A stretch of DNA of 64,000 nt from Acanthosepion esculentum (GCA_964036315.1 OZ038495.1:26372190-26436189), one strand, 5' to 3'; positions 46,218 through 56,227 are shown, numbered from the stretch's first letter. Notes: generated by a model not told the origin, from the sequence alone. Numbers and translations: made by a program.

Positions 46218-46840
46218 TGTTTCCTTTTCTAACTGGCTTTAGTTTCTTTCAGCTGCAATTAATGATCTTGAAGCATGAGCTATTGGTTTAGTAGGTCCGT
46301 CCTCATATTCGTGTAGTATCACTGCTCCAATACCCGAATCACTTGCATCTGATACAACCACAATCTTTAATTTAGGGTCAAAATGCCCATTCGGAATAGT
46401 CTATTTTTGATATCACACCTAATTTTTCTGGTCTGTCCAATTCATTATTACCTGGATCTAAGGCCACAAAAGGTACACTTCTTTTTGGCTTAAATGTCGT
46501 TATTACATTGTCTTTTAACTCAAAGTTAGCTTTTGCTTTCGTGCACGTCCCTTAGACCTTCTGAGAAAACTTTTGAAAAACTCTTTTTCAGTTCATTTTT
46601 TCAAATTTTCAGTTGCCGTATTAGTACCAGGGATAACAATATTTATCTTGTTGCAAAAATAATTAATTGGAAGGTTCCAAAGATCAAACAATGCAATCCA
46701 GTCTGTTCCAAACAAATTAGCAATATTCGTAAATACAAACACCACCGCATTTTTGTTTTTTCCCACAAAAGAAACGTTTTAGCGGAATTCACCGAAAACG
46801 TTCAATCTCTTTCCTGATACTCCACGCGCAAATTTATCAG
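46218..46840 (-). pseudogene. gypsy RT remnant with palm deleted
   Basis: The minus strand contains the start of the RT fingers (KVFSEGL, KPKRSVPFA-like residues in broken frames) and LDRPEKLGVISKIDYSEWA at about 46390-46440. Directly after it comes FDPKLKIVVVSDASDSGIGA, which belongs to the start of RNase H. The palm with the YxDD box, about 170 residues, is missing at the join near 46392. Confidence 0.8.
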
Positions 46841-46843
46841 AAG

Positions 46844-47242
46844 TCAATATTCTGGGTTTATCCATTTTCTCCATGTCTGTTCATTTATGATAGTGATATC
46901 AGATCCTGTATCTACTTGCAATTTTATTTTTACATTATTAATTTGCACAAAAACAAATTTCCTCTTTTGAAATGTCTTGTTAATTTGCCTTTTAGGCTTC
47001 TTATCGTTACTCCATGTATTTATCATAATCACATACGTTTTATTTTCCCTCCATTTTTTGTATCTGCAACATGTACTTTTATGTCCTAATCTCCCACATT
47101 CATAGCATTTTTTGTTCTTGAAGATACCATCACTTTTAAAATGCTTACCTACACAACCATGGCGAGTATTAGGTATTGAGGAGGGGGTTATCGTCTTTTT
47201 TACTGTTCTGTTAAGAGTTGAAAAACGTTTGTAGTTTTTCAT
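46844..47242 (-). pseudogene. gypsy zinc knuckle and aspartic protease
   Basis: 132 open residues. A CCHC knuckle-like CYECGRLGHKSTCC sits at residues 42-55. The protease active site VDTGSDITII follows at about residues 111-120. The knuckle binds genomic RNA in gag; the protease processes gag-pol. The frame stops before the RT. Confidence 0.9.
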
Positions 47243-47995
47243 TTAGGTGGTCGGACACTATGTACCTGTGAATTATATTTTTCCTCAATCCTTGCGCTAT
47301 CGAGTTTCAAATTCACAATATGTTGACACTCTTCCGCTATTTTCTGGAGAGTTAATTTGGGATCCATTTCTAATTTAGCAAGTATCCTGGATCTTATCTT
47401 CGCATCCTTATTAGAAGTTAAACCCTGTACGAATATCAGGTGTTAATTCATTTAACTTGAACTTTTCACATTCTCGATTCACGAGTCCTGCATAAGTGAC
47501 AAAATCTTCATCATCGGACTTTACTAAGTTAAGACATTGCCATCGTGTATTAAAAAATGAACTCCTATCACCATAAATTTTTGATAGTATTAGAACAGTC
47601 TCATCAAAATTTATCTCTCTTGGGTTTTTCGGCAAAATATAATTTACATATTTTTCATGTCCAGCAGGGGACAATTTCTTAAATAAAAACCGAACTTTCT
47701 TTTCATCATTCGAGTGCGAACAATCCATTTTGAAGATCCCGTCATATCTTTTATAATAAGCTGGAAACATTATTCCTTCATCTGGATTGTACACAAATTC
47801 GTTGATTGAATTAACAATATCTGGAGTGAATGAATGTGAAGTTTTTCCTTCCGTGGTTTTGGTGAACAAATCAAAAACTTCTGTTGTTGTAATTTTATGT
47901 TTATGTTGTTTTTGTTGTTGCAGTTGTTGTTCTTGTTGTAGTTTTTGTTGCTGCAACATTTGAACCATGATAGCTTTTAATGCTTCCATTCCGCT
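47243..47995 (-). pseudogene. gypsy gag
   Basis: The frame 47411-47989 starts with MEALKAIMVQMLQQQ and a Gln-rich stretch, then FDLFTKTTEGKTSHSFTPDI, FVYNPDEGIMFPAYYKRYDG and KKVRFLFKKLSPAGHEKYVN. RWQCLNLVKSDDEDFVTYAG, VNRECEKFKLNELTPDIRT and a frame change near 47411 follow. The continuation to 47243 is in a second frame (RSRILAKLEMDPKLTLQKIA, ECQHIV). This is the capsid-forming part of a Ty3/gypsy gag. The start at the ATG at 47989 is chosen because the repeat-bearing leader ends just upstream. Confidence 0.88.
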
Positions 47996-48030
47996 GTACT
48001 CTACTGAATATTTTGCAGATTAATTTTTTT

Positions 48031-48115
48031 CCTCGTGTAAATTGAACGAATCCGCGTCTAAGTTGAAAGAATCCTCGTATAAATTCAAGGATTCCTCGCG
48101 TAAGTTCAAGGAATT
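48031..48115 (-). repeat. Four 21-22-bp tandem repeats in the gypsy leader
   Basis: Units at 48031-48051, 48052-48072, 48073-48093 and 48094-48115 begin CCTCGTGTAA, CCGCGTCTAA, CCTCGTATAA and CCTCGCGTAA (plus strand). The array abuts the primer binding site and ends before the gag start. Confidence 0.92.
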
Positions 48116-48125
48116 CTCGTCGCCA
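48114..48125 (-). promoter_or_regulatory. Primer binding site, tRNA-Ser-like
   Basis: The minus strand reads TGGCGACGAGAA just inside the 5' LTR. TGGCGACGAG is complementary to the 3' end expected of a serine tRNA with a GACGAGG acceptor start (from general knowledge of tRNA-Ser(GCU)). The spacing from the LTR end is a few bases. Confidence 0.65.
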
Positions 48126-48128
48126 CTC

Positions 48129-48513
48129 TTGAGATGTCAACGGACACTCGTTGCCACTTTTGTACTGTCAACGAATACTCGTTGTCACTTTCGTAACGCC
48201 TGTTCTAGTAGAGACTTTGCAATCGCAGATACAACTATCGTAACGCCGTTGAACAATACTGGTGTCAGACGCCTTCGAATAGCACTCGTACTAATGGTAC
48301 TTGCTCGATAATACTCGATCGAATAGTAACCACCGAATAGTGATCCGAATAGTAATCTGTATAGTAATCACTTAGACGCCATGCTAATTCCCAGATATAC
48401 ATTTTCTTTACCATCACGCGATCTACTTATTCAAAATGGGATCACCTGTATTGCTCTCTGTGATCTGTGTTCAAACTCCAGTGTCGGCAGCGACACTTTA
48501 TTTCTATATAAAA
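48129..48513 (-). repeat. 5' LTR of the gypsy element
   Basis: About 385 bp matching 44365-44742 throughout, with scattered substitutions and small indels. The outer border is the second CCTTT duplication at 48514-48518. Confidence 0.92.
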
Positions 48514-50528
48514 CCTTTCAACGTAGCTATCATAATAGTGTATGCACCGACAGCTCAAAGAAAGGAAGAAGAAATCGAATCTTTCTACTCAATGCTAGAC
48601 AATGCCAAGGCTCTTTGCAAATCGCAAGAAGTCATAATTATCGTGAGAGACCTGAACGCCAAAGTAGACAGTGTGAGGGCAGGGGGTATTCGGACTAGAA
48701 ACCCGCAATGAACGTGGAGAAAAATGGATCCAATAGTGCATGGTCACTGACCTGGTAGTAACCAACACATGGTTCCAAGAACATCCGAGACGATTATGGA
48801 CATGGAGGAGCCCAGGAGGAGAAACTAAAAACCAAACTGACTAGAGATTCAAGAATGCAATGGTTCACTGCAAAACCTACCCAAGTGCTGATTGCGGGAG
48901 CGATCATCGTCCTGTTTTATGTAAACTAAGATTGAAACTGCGGAAACTGAAGAAGCCTAACGCAGCCCCAAAATTGCAATGCAACAAACTCCTGAGCGAC
49001 CCGTACCTGAAAGAAAAATATATGGACAGTATGAAAAGAAGATACAAAGGACACAATGAAAAGGGAAACTCTAAATGGAACGCACTAAGAGAAGCTTTAG
49101 TGACATCAGCAAACGATATCATCCCAAAGGAGAATGGACGAAGAAGAAAAAAAAATGAATGGATGACCGATGAGATTCTCGACATGATGCAAAGGAGACA
49201 GAAAAGTCTGCCAAGATACGGAACGGAATACAGTAAACTACACAACGAAATAAGGACCAAATACAGACAGATTAGAGAACTGTGGCTAAACAAAAATATG
49301 CAGAAATAGAGAAATTAAGTACCACCAACAAAGGGGATGTACATAAACAAATAAAGGAACTAACAGGACAGAAGACGTGGTCGTCAACAGGCTGCATAAT
49401 ATCAAAGGGTGGAATGCTCATATTAGAGAAGGAAAAAATTGTTCAACCCTGGGGCGAGTATACTGGAGAACTCTTCCACGACGAAAGAGAACAACCAGCA
49501 ATACACAGAACTACCGACGGACCTGAAATTCTAAAAACCGAAGTAGAAGCTGCACTAGCGAGATTGAATAGAAACAGGCGGCAGGGCCAGACGGAATTGT
49601 AACAGAAATGCTGATAGCCTTAGATGATTTTGGCATAGACAAGGTTACAGAAATAATAAATGAAATCTACAACAGTGGGGATATACCGGAAGATCTAAGC
49701 AAACCTATTTTCATAGCACTGCCTAAGAAACCATGCGCAAATGAATGTTAACTCCACCAAACAATCAGCCTAATGAACCACGTGACAAAACTCATCATTC
49801 AAATTATGATGAATAGAGCGCACCGCAAAATCAGACCAGAGATAGGACAAAGACAGTGCGGGTTCGTTAAAGACACCGAAACAAGGAACGCGGTATTCAT
49901 GCTCAGGACGGGCACCTGTGTTTTATAAACTACGCAAAGGCGTTTGACAAGGTACACCACAAAGATCTCTTGCAACTGCTCAGAAACCTTGGTATATTTG
50001 AGAAAGACATTAGAATTATCAAGAACCTATACTGAGAGCAAACGGCCTGCATGCGAATAGAGAATGAGTTCAGCAAATATACAAAAATAGAAAGGGGCGT
50101 AAGGCAAGGATGTGTCTTCTTACCGGACTTATTCAGCCTATACAGCGAGGCAATTCTGAGAGAATTGGAAATCCTACCGGGATTCAACATTGGCGGCCAC
50201 AATCTTAACAACATAAGATACGCAGATGACACAGTGCTGAGAGCAGACACGGAAAAGAAATTAAAAAACCTCCTTCAGAAGGTAGCAGAAGGGACTAAGC
50301 ATAAACTGGGTATTTACTCTGTCTTCCCACTAAGACGAGTTGTGACACAAGGTCAGTTTTTAAGGTGGCGACCCGAGTGCATACACCCGAGCTAGGAACT
50401 AAAATTGCCAAAGCATAAACTCCAAGAAGACAGAACGCATAGTCATCAGCAAAAAGATGACCCCGAATGCGATTTACAGGTCAAGGACACTAAAATCAAG
50501 CAGGTGCGGAAATGTAAATATCTAGCTG
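48514..50528 (+). mobile_element. LINE copy C, right part: rest of endonuclease, RT fingers and palm
   Basis: The endonuclease resumes exactly where 44364 stopped: NVAIIIVYAPTAQRKEEEIE, SFYSMLDNAKALCKSQEV, then IIVRDLNAKVDS (normally GDLNAK; Gly to Arg). ADCGSDHRPVLCKLRLK near 48890-48935 gives the catalytic SDH box. The linker continues (KWNALREALVTSANDIIPKE). The RT follows from about 49320: GPDGIVTEMLI near 49585, NYAKAFDKVHHKDLLQLL near 49925-49980, GVRQGCVFLPDLFSLYSEAI near 50095-50155 and IRYADDTVLRAD near 50213-50250. A 103-bp insertion interrupts at 50308-50410. The copy stops at about 50528, where a gypsy relic on the other strand begins. Stops and frameshifts are present but the catalytic boxes are largely visible. 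Confidence 0.9.
50297..50421. mobile_element. 103-bp insertion with 11-bp target duplication
   Basis: AAGCATAAACT occurs at 50297-50307 and again at 50411-50421. Removing 50308-50410 and one duplicate restores the LINE text seen in copy B (GLSINYKKTE). The insert starts GGGTATTTACTCTG and ends AAATTGCCA. It has no inverted termini and no A tail. The family is unknown. Confidence 0.85.
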
Positions 50529-50529
50529 T

Positions 50530-51862
50530 TTATCGGGATATACTACTGGCCACTTTGTACGGTGGTAGTGAATCACTTTCTGCAACAACGAGACAGAAAC
50601 TGTGGCTTTCTGGACCATTTGTGAAGTGTCTTGGCAGTGCTCTTGCAGTAGTCGTGAGAAACAGTTGAAACAATTTCTGGTCTCACCATTTGATGGTTGC
50701 ACTGTTTTCACAGATGTTGCTGCAATATCTGAATCCTCTGGGGGTTTGTGATACACATTCATAAATCAGGATAAGGCATCTGCATGACCAATTGAATTTG
50801 TTGAACGGTACTTGATTGTAATATCGTAATCCAAGAGCATGGTGACCCATCGACAATTGGCAGCATGAATAGGAATACCTTTCTTAGATCCAAAATGCTA
50901 ATCTGGGGTTTATGGTCTGTGACCAGGCTGAAATGATGTCCATAAAGCTTCTCATGAAATTTCTTTATGGCAAAGACAATTGCCAAGGTCTCAATTTCAC
51001 CATAGTTTCAAGCAGCGGGTGTCAATGAACTTGATGCATGAGCAAATGGCCTTCTGACTGGAAAATCATAGCTCCCACGTCATAATTAGAGGCATCTGAA
51101 ACCATAATGATATCAAAAGATGGATTATAGTGTGTAAGAAGCGAGTCCAAAGAAAGTAAAAATTTGGTTTTGGTAAAAGCAGACTTTTTCAGAAGGTGAT
51201 TCAAGGGAGTTTCGAATATGGTTGAGTTCTGACAAAAAAGAAATGTAATTGCTTAACAAACTTACAAAATAATGTAATATCGAAATATTTCGATATTACA
51301 TTCTTTTGTAAGTTTGGTAAGCAATTACAGTTCTTTTTTGTCAGAACTCAACCATATTCGAAACTCTCTTGAATCACCTTCTGAAAAAGGATGTTTTATG
51401 GAACCGGAGTGTTTTTGATAGTAGTAATATTTTCCGGGTTTGGTCGTCTACCATTCTCGCCAAAAATGAACCTGTGGTACCTGATCGACATTCCGGAAAA
51501 ATTTACATTTTTCTGATCTCACATGAAAACCATATTGTTCAATCCGCTCGAAAAACAGAAAACAGACGTCTCAGAAGTTCATCCTGGGTTGCATCTGCAA
51601 CAGTGATGCTATCAATGAATGCAGCAGCTTCTGTCAAACCCATTATCACGGCATCTTTCGTTTGCTGGAATATGATTGGTGCTGGTTTGGTACCAAAAGG
51701 AATACGATTATGTCTAAGTAAAGCTTTGTGGGTGTTGATTGTAAGGAGCACTTTGAAATCCTCAACAACTTCCATTTGTAGGAAAGCATCTAAACAGTCT
51801 CTTTTAGCAAAACAAGTTCCGCTAATTAGCTTTGTAAAACGGACTTCTGGTATTGTTAATGA
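50530..51862 (-). mobile_element. Second gypsy pol relic (RT and RNase H) with an internal inverted duplication
   Basis: The minus strand from 51862 reads FTKLISGTCFAKRDCLDAFL (the first palm Asp kept), VVEDFKVLLTINTHKALLRH, NRIPFGTKPAPIIFQQ and AAAFIDSITVADAT, where the YxDD box has become FIDS. A palindrome (51184-51389) follows, then LNHLLKKSAFTKTKFLL, DIIMVSDASNYDVGAMIFQS and, in other frames, AIVFAIKKFHEKLYGHHFSL, TDHKPQISIL, ending near 50530. The order RT, connection, RNase H is as in Ty3/gypsy pol. No LTR, gag or integrase is attached. Confidence 0.88.
51184..51389. repeat. 103-bp arm palindrome inside the gypsy relic
   Basis: Arms 51184-51286 and 51287-51389 meet with no spacer at CGAAATATTTCG and agree at nearly all positions (a few substitutions and a 1-nt indel). 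The arms include pol coding sequence (NHLLKK). Confidence 0.92.
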
Positions 51863-51869
51863 CTATTGA

Positions 51870-52620
51870 TGTGCATCTAAAATGCTATACATTCATCTTG
51901 AGCTATTTATATTTATATACTTATAAAATCTATGATATAACAACCCCCCCCCAAAAAAAAACCCCCCAACATTGCTGAGTGATTCTAGAGTGAACCATTG
52001 GTTTTATTTAAGGAAGTGTACATATATTCTAAGTTTAATTTTGTCTGGCATGGTGCCTAATTTTTAGTAAAGTACAAATAAAAGTGTAAATTTGTAATTC
52101 TGTATTAGGCACATGTGTTTCTTTTTAGTGGCATTCTTGTGTGAGACTTCAAGCTTTCTTTTTACTGGGCGTTCCGTAAATTCACCGGAGAGGTAGTTCC
52201 CTGGGAGTCGACTCCAAAATTTCACAGATCCGCGTATAAAGCATAAAAAAACTGAAAGATAATCGACCCAAGTGTATAAAAGATTTGAAATAAATTTGCT
52301 AAACTTATTATCTGGTCAAAGGAGAATTTGACACATCTTTTGTTTAGGGAAATTATTTTAACCTTTACGGTAGAATAACAGTGTTATTAATTTCTTTGAC
52401 ACTGGTAGGTCCATTTGAGGATGCCATCTGTCTCGTTAATGCGTCAGTTAGTAGGAGATTCAATTGTTTTCATGTTTGATAAAGGCAATTTGTGTGAATA
52501 AAATCAGAAATGTCAGTTTAGTTTTATGTTTGATTCGTTAAGGATAAAAGGAAGAAAAGAATGGGAAAGTTGGAAAAAGAAAGGGAAATGAATAAAGAAA
52601 AGTAAAAATGAGAAAGTCGT
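51870..52620. other. Unassigned AT-rich stretch
   Basis: It contains a C-run next to an A-run near 51943-51968. No gene or TE domain is seen. Confidence 0.45.
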
Positions 52621-52635
52621 GTCGAAAGAAAGAAA

Positions 52636-52899
52636 GATAATATCAAATTTAAAACAGACAGGATAAAAGAAAAAGAAAAGAATGAAGAAAAGAGAAGTAA
52701 AGATAATATCAAATTTAAAACAGACAGGATAAAAGAAAAAGAAAAGAATGAAGAAAAGAGAAGTAAAGATAATATCAAATTTAAAACAGACAGGATAAAA
52801 GAAAAAGAAAAGAATGAAGAAAAGAGAAGTAAAGATAATATCAAATTTAAAACAGACAGGATAAAAGAAAAAGAAAAGAATGAAGAAAAGAGAAGTAAA
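52636..52899. repeat. 66-bp tandem repeat, four units
   Basis: GATAATATCAAATTTAAAAC recurs at 52636, 52702, 52768 and 52834 with apparently identical units. Because 66 is divisible by 3, the minus strand keeps one open frame through the array (22-residue repeat), which I regard as accidental. Confidence 0.96.
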
Positions 52900-52984
52900 G
52901 AAATACCGAAAGAAAATATTGTAGAAAAAATGTCACATCAAATTGGCAGAAAAGAAAGAAAGTTTTGAAAAGACAAGCAAGTTG

Positions 52985-53475
52985 AAAAGTTAAAAAAGAA
53001 GAAAAAGAAAAGAAAAAGGAAAAAGAAGAAAAGGAATAAAGAAAAGGAAAAGAAAAGGAAAAAGAAAAAGGAAAAAAGAAAAGAGAAGAATAGGAAAAAG
53101 AAAAGGTAAAAAGAAAAAGGAAAAAAGAAAAAAAAAAGGAAAAGGAAAGAAAAAAGAAAAAGAAGAAAAGGAATAAAGAAAAAGAAGAAAAGGAATAAAG
53201 AAAAAGAAAAGAAAAGGAAAAAGAAAAAGAAAAAAGAAAAGAATAGGAAAAAGAAAAGGAAAAAGAAAAGGAAAAAAGAAAAAGGAAAAAAGAAAAAGAA
53301 AAGGAAAAAGAAAAGAAAAAGGAAAAAGAAGAAAAGGAATAAAGAAAAGGAAAAGAAAAAGAAAAAGAAAAAGGAAAAAAGAAAAGAAAAGAATAGGAAA
53401 AAGAAAAGGAAAAAGAAAAGGAAAAAAGAAAAAGGAAAAAAGAAAAAGAAAAGAAAAAGAAAAGGAAAAAGAAGC
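52985..53475. repeat. Long homopurine tract (AAAAG/AAGG-rich)
   Basis: Nearly 490 bp of A and G on the plus strand, with occasional T in GGAATAAAG. It contains internal 100-bp scale duplications (for example GAATAGGAAAAAGAAAAGG near 53086, 53233 and 53390). Open Phe/Leu/Ser frames on the minus strand are a by-product. Confidence 0.95.
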
Positions 53476-53629
53476 AATCATAGGGTATAATAAAAAGGAA
53501 GAACGAAGAAATTTAGTAACACAAAAAGGTGAAGATAACGAAAGAAACACAGAATCTTTATTGAAGAAAATTAGAAATACATAAAAATATAAAACCGTGT
53601 AGAACAAAAGCCGGGTTCGTTGGCGAGAG

Positions 53630-53692
53630 AGGTAGCTAGCTAGCTAGCTAGATAGATAGATAGAGAGAGAGAGAGAGAGGGAGAGAGAGAGG
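53630..53692. repeat. (AGCT)n-(GATA)n-(GA)n compound microsatellite
   Basis: TAGC units run into GATA units and then GA units. Confidence 0.95.
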
Positions 53693-54207
53693 GGTGACTT
53701 GGGGAAAGTCATATATAAAACAATAAAACATTTTCCCGTTTTTTGTTCTTCACTCATGTTGAGGGTCATGAGTTTAATAAGTCACCCGTCACTGAACTTT
53801 GAAATCAGATGCAATTCGAAGACTTTATAACGTCAAACAATATCAAAGACATTAAACTATGTTTAACAAACAGAATACTTTGGGAATTTTAAATGTCATC
53901 GGTACTATTTTTGATATCTGGTGAATAACTGAATATTTAACTATTTAGTTTCATAGTTAGCTGTCTGACAATTAGCTTTCTAACAGAAAATGTTATTTTA
54001 GAATACATTTGCGTACAAACGTAGGTTAGAAGGAGTTTTCCTTTACTCTTTATTATTATTACTAAAAAAAGATCTTGTGAACTTGTTTTATTTTGTATCC
54101 TTACAAAACTTGTTTGTTACTATTTAATTTGGTGATAATTTATCTCCATGCCAAAAGGCATGAAATATGTCAAGTGACAGTCTGGCAAGAAGCGCGAAAA
54201 TGGAATC
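53693..54207. other. Unassigned AT-rich stretch
   Basis: Nothing recognised before the hAT terminus. Confidence 0.45.
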
Positions 54208-54215
54208 GTCTAGAC

Positions 54216-54240
54216 CAGTGGTTCTTAAACTTTTTCGGTC
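54216..54240. repeat. hAT terminal inverted repeat (one end)
   Basis: CAGTGGTTCTTAAACTTTTT begins right after GTCTAGAC. This is the consensus style of hAT ends. No matching complement is visible beyond 55791. Confidence 0.75.
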
Positions 54241-55791
54241 CGCTTCCCTCTTCCATTTAGCCAACTAAGTTATTCTCCCCCGGCCAGTTTTGGATACAGA
54301 ACGAAAACAGACAGTCAAAACCTCTCCAGCTCAACAGCATTATATTCATCCTACGTAGAAGAGTCGTGGTAGTGCTCAAGGAATTTCCCCTGAAATGCCT
54401 CTTCAACAATTCCAACCTCACATCGAAATAGATTTCTGATCAACGTGGGTTGAGCATTTTCGGCAACAATATCTTTGGAACTCATCTCGAAGAGCAGTGA
54501 GGTGATCAGCAATATCTTCAGCAATTCCTTTCGGAATAACATCATCTCCAACACAATCACTCAAACTCACAAAAGACACAAAATTACACCTTTCCACTCG
54601 GCACTTCCAGAGATCAAGTTTGTCCCCAAATGCCTTGATTTTGGTCTGTCTGGATCAGAATGTTCATATCATTTCCTTGAAGCTTCTTGTTGAGTTCATT
54701 AAGTTCCCCAAAACATCGATCAAGTAAGCCAGTCGAATGCGAAAGTCATCATTTCTCAACTTTTCCAAAAGAATAGTCTTTCCTTGTTCACCGAGGAACA
54801 ACACAACCTCAATGAACAGTTCAAGAATCCGTCGTAGCATATTGCCTTTGGACAATTTGTCGGACATTTGTGTATGAAAAAGCAAGGTATCATGTCCTGC
54901 TTCCAAATCCTGACAGAATCGTCAAAACAACCTTGTGTTAAGAGCGAAACCTTTAATGTAGTTGACCACTTTAATCACGATCGACAAGTCATCATGAAGG
55001 GAATTGGAAGCACGCAGTGAATAGATTGGGCTAGTGGATTCTTTTGCTGGATGAGGGTAACTAATCCGCATCTTGAATCCAACATTGCAGATGCTTCATC
55101 CGTGCACACTCCACCAAGCAGTCACAGTTCAAGTTAAAATGAGGACAAAAATTGCATGACATCTCTAGCTTTGGCGCTTGTTTCGATTGGTTGGCAAAAC
55201 AGAAAATCCTACTCAATTTTCTTTTCGTGGATGTACCTCACAAAGATCAATAGTTGAGAAAGACTTGCAACATCCGTTGACTCATCCATTTGTATTGTAA
55301 AGAAAGGGGACTTCTTAATTTTTAAAGTCGATCGCCGCTTCATGTTTTCAGTCAGATCGCCAGTACGAGAGCGAATTGTATCATTCAACATTTAAATTTA
55401 CTTCATCTTCTGATAAGCAGAGTTTCCCAAGACTAGTTTGGCGCAGGTGAGTAAACATGATTTTAGCAATGTTTCCCCAATCGTATGTCCTTTCTTATTC
55501 TTCCCGATCTCATAGGCAACTTCGTATGACGCTTTCACAACTAAAAATGTTTGGCTTTTGAAGGTTCGGGTCGCGTCTAATCTTGCTCGTTTCAAATTGG
55601 CCCATTTGAGCTTGAAAAATGCACGATCCTTGTCTTTGAATTCTGGTTGGCTGATTTCAAGATGTTGTTTCACCTTGAATGGTTTCTTGGAGCCGTTCCC
55701 CAAAATTTACAAACAAAGCACACATTCTGGATCAGAAAGGGAAAAAGCAGAAGTCTAAGAACGAATCTTGATAACGGCGTTTCTTGGACAT
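54216..55791 (-). mobile_element. hAT transposase relic of the ZBED/SCAND3-like type
   Basis: The minus-strand frame starts MSKKRRYQDSFLDF at 55791. A BED-like zinc finger (CVLC, then KQHLEIS.., second His lost) lies across a frameshift near 55720. AFFKLKWANLKRARLD, KASYEVAYEIGKNKKGHTIG and LLKSCLLTCAKLVLGN follow in 55398-55703. KIKKSPFFTIQMDESTDVAS and LSQLLIFVRYIHEKKIE in 55209-55391 hold the first catalytic Asp region. CTDEASAMLDSRCG near 55085-55125 is the CTDGAPAM-type box with Gly to Glu. EAGHDTLLFHTQ and frames down to about 54350 are C-terminal. The left terminus at 54216 is CAGTGGTTCTTAAACTTTTT, a classic hAT end, preceded by GTCTAGAC (54208-54215) as a possible 8-bp target duplication. 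The right terminus was not found. Confidence 0.88.
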
Positions 55792-56227
55792 CTGAGGAGA
55801 ACGAATAGAAAACAATGATGTCAAATCGTGCCTCAAAATTTAGAAAGGTTGAACAAATCTAAAATTGCACGTACGAATACGAGGAAATATAGCTTGCATA
55901 GTAGACGATCTGATTCCAAATGGTAACAACGATAGACGGACACAGGTTGATTACGCCATTAAAAAAAGGACAAACAGCTACTGGCTGTTTGCTGAGTTGC
56001 TTGTTATAAAAAACACAAATCACAAAACCTTCAAAACATCCCGCCAACAACATGAAATTTCTCCACGGGGGGGAATTTTCTCCCAAATAAGAACCGCTAG
56101 CCTAGCCAGTTGGAGCCAATTCATCAGCTTTTTTTGTTCTCCTATTGTTTTAAGGTAAAAGCTAAATCGTGTACACAATGACAATCATGTTAACTTGCCA
56201 CCTTAATTTACTTCTCTTTTAATATGG
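55792..56227. other. Unassigned stretch, probably 5' side of the hAT element
   Basis: No domain is seen. If the hAT element were complete its other terminus should be here or shortly beyond; I could not find it. Confidence 0.4.

Larger units (their letters stand above)
44365..48513 (-). mobile_element. Ty3/gypsy LTR retrotransposon, complete but defective, inserted in LINE copy C
   Basis: About 4.15 kb on the minus strand, flanked by CCTTT duplications (44360-44364 and 48514-48518). Order 5' to 3' on the minus strand: LTR, primer site, gag, zinc knuckle plus protease, RT remnant, RNase H, integrase, polypurine tract, LTR. The LTRs differ at roughly a tenth of positions by eye, so the insertion is old. 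The RT palm is deleted, the integrase lacks its second Asp and has Lys for the catalytic Glu, and gag/pol frames are broken. No env-like frame was seen. The K02A2.6-like style of gag and integrase is from memory of the family. Confidence 0.93.

Noticed and set aside
46533..46817. 94-residue plus-strand frame
   Set aside because: It overlaps the RT remnant of the minus-strand gypsy element and has no domain of its own.
44365..48513. Endogenous retrovirus with an envelope gene
   Set aside because: No frame between integrase and the 3' LTR is long enough or has a signal peptide or membrane segment; integrase ends close to the polypurine tract.
49930..50250. Minus-strand frame of 106 residues (also 48904-49293)
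   Set aside because: Antisense of LINE copy C, whose plus strand carries the catalytic RT and endonuclease boxes.
51369..51869. 166-residue plus-strand frame without stop
   Set aside because: Antisense of the gypsy RT. The minus strand shows NRIPFGTKPAPIIFQQ and the palm motifs.
52524..53607. Long open frames of Phe/Ser/Leu on the minus strand that look like a membrane protein
   Set aside because: They follow from the homopurine tract and the 66-bp repeat (a multiple of 3). There is no start context, conservation or domain, and all minus frames are open at once.
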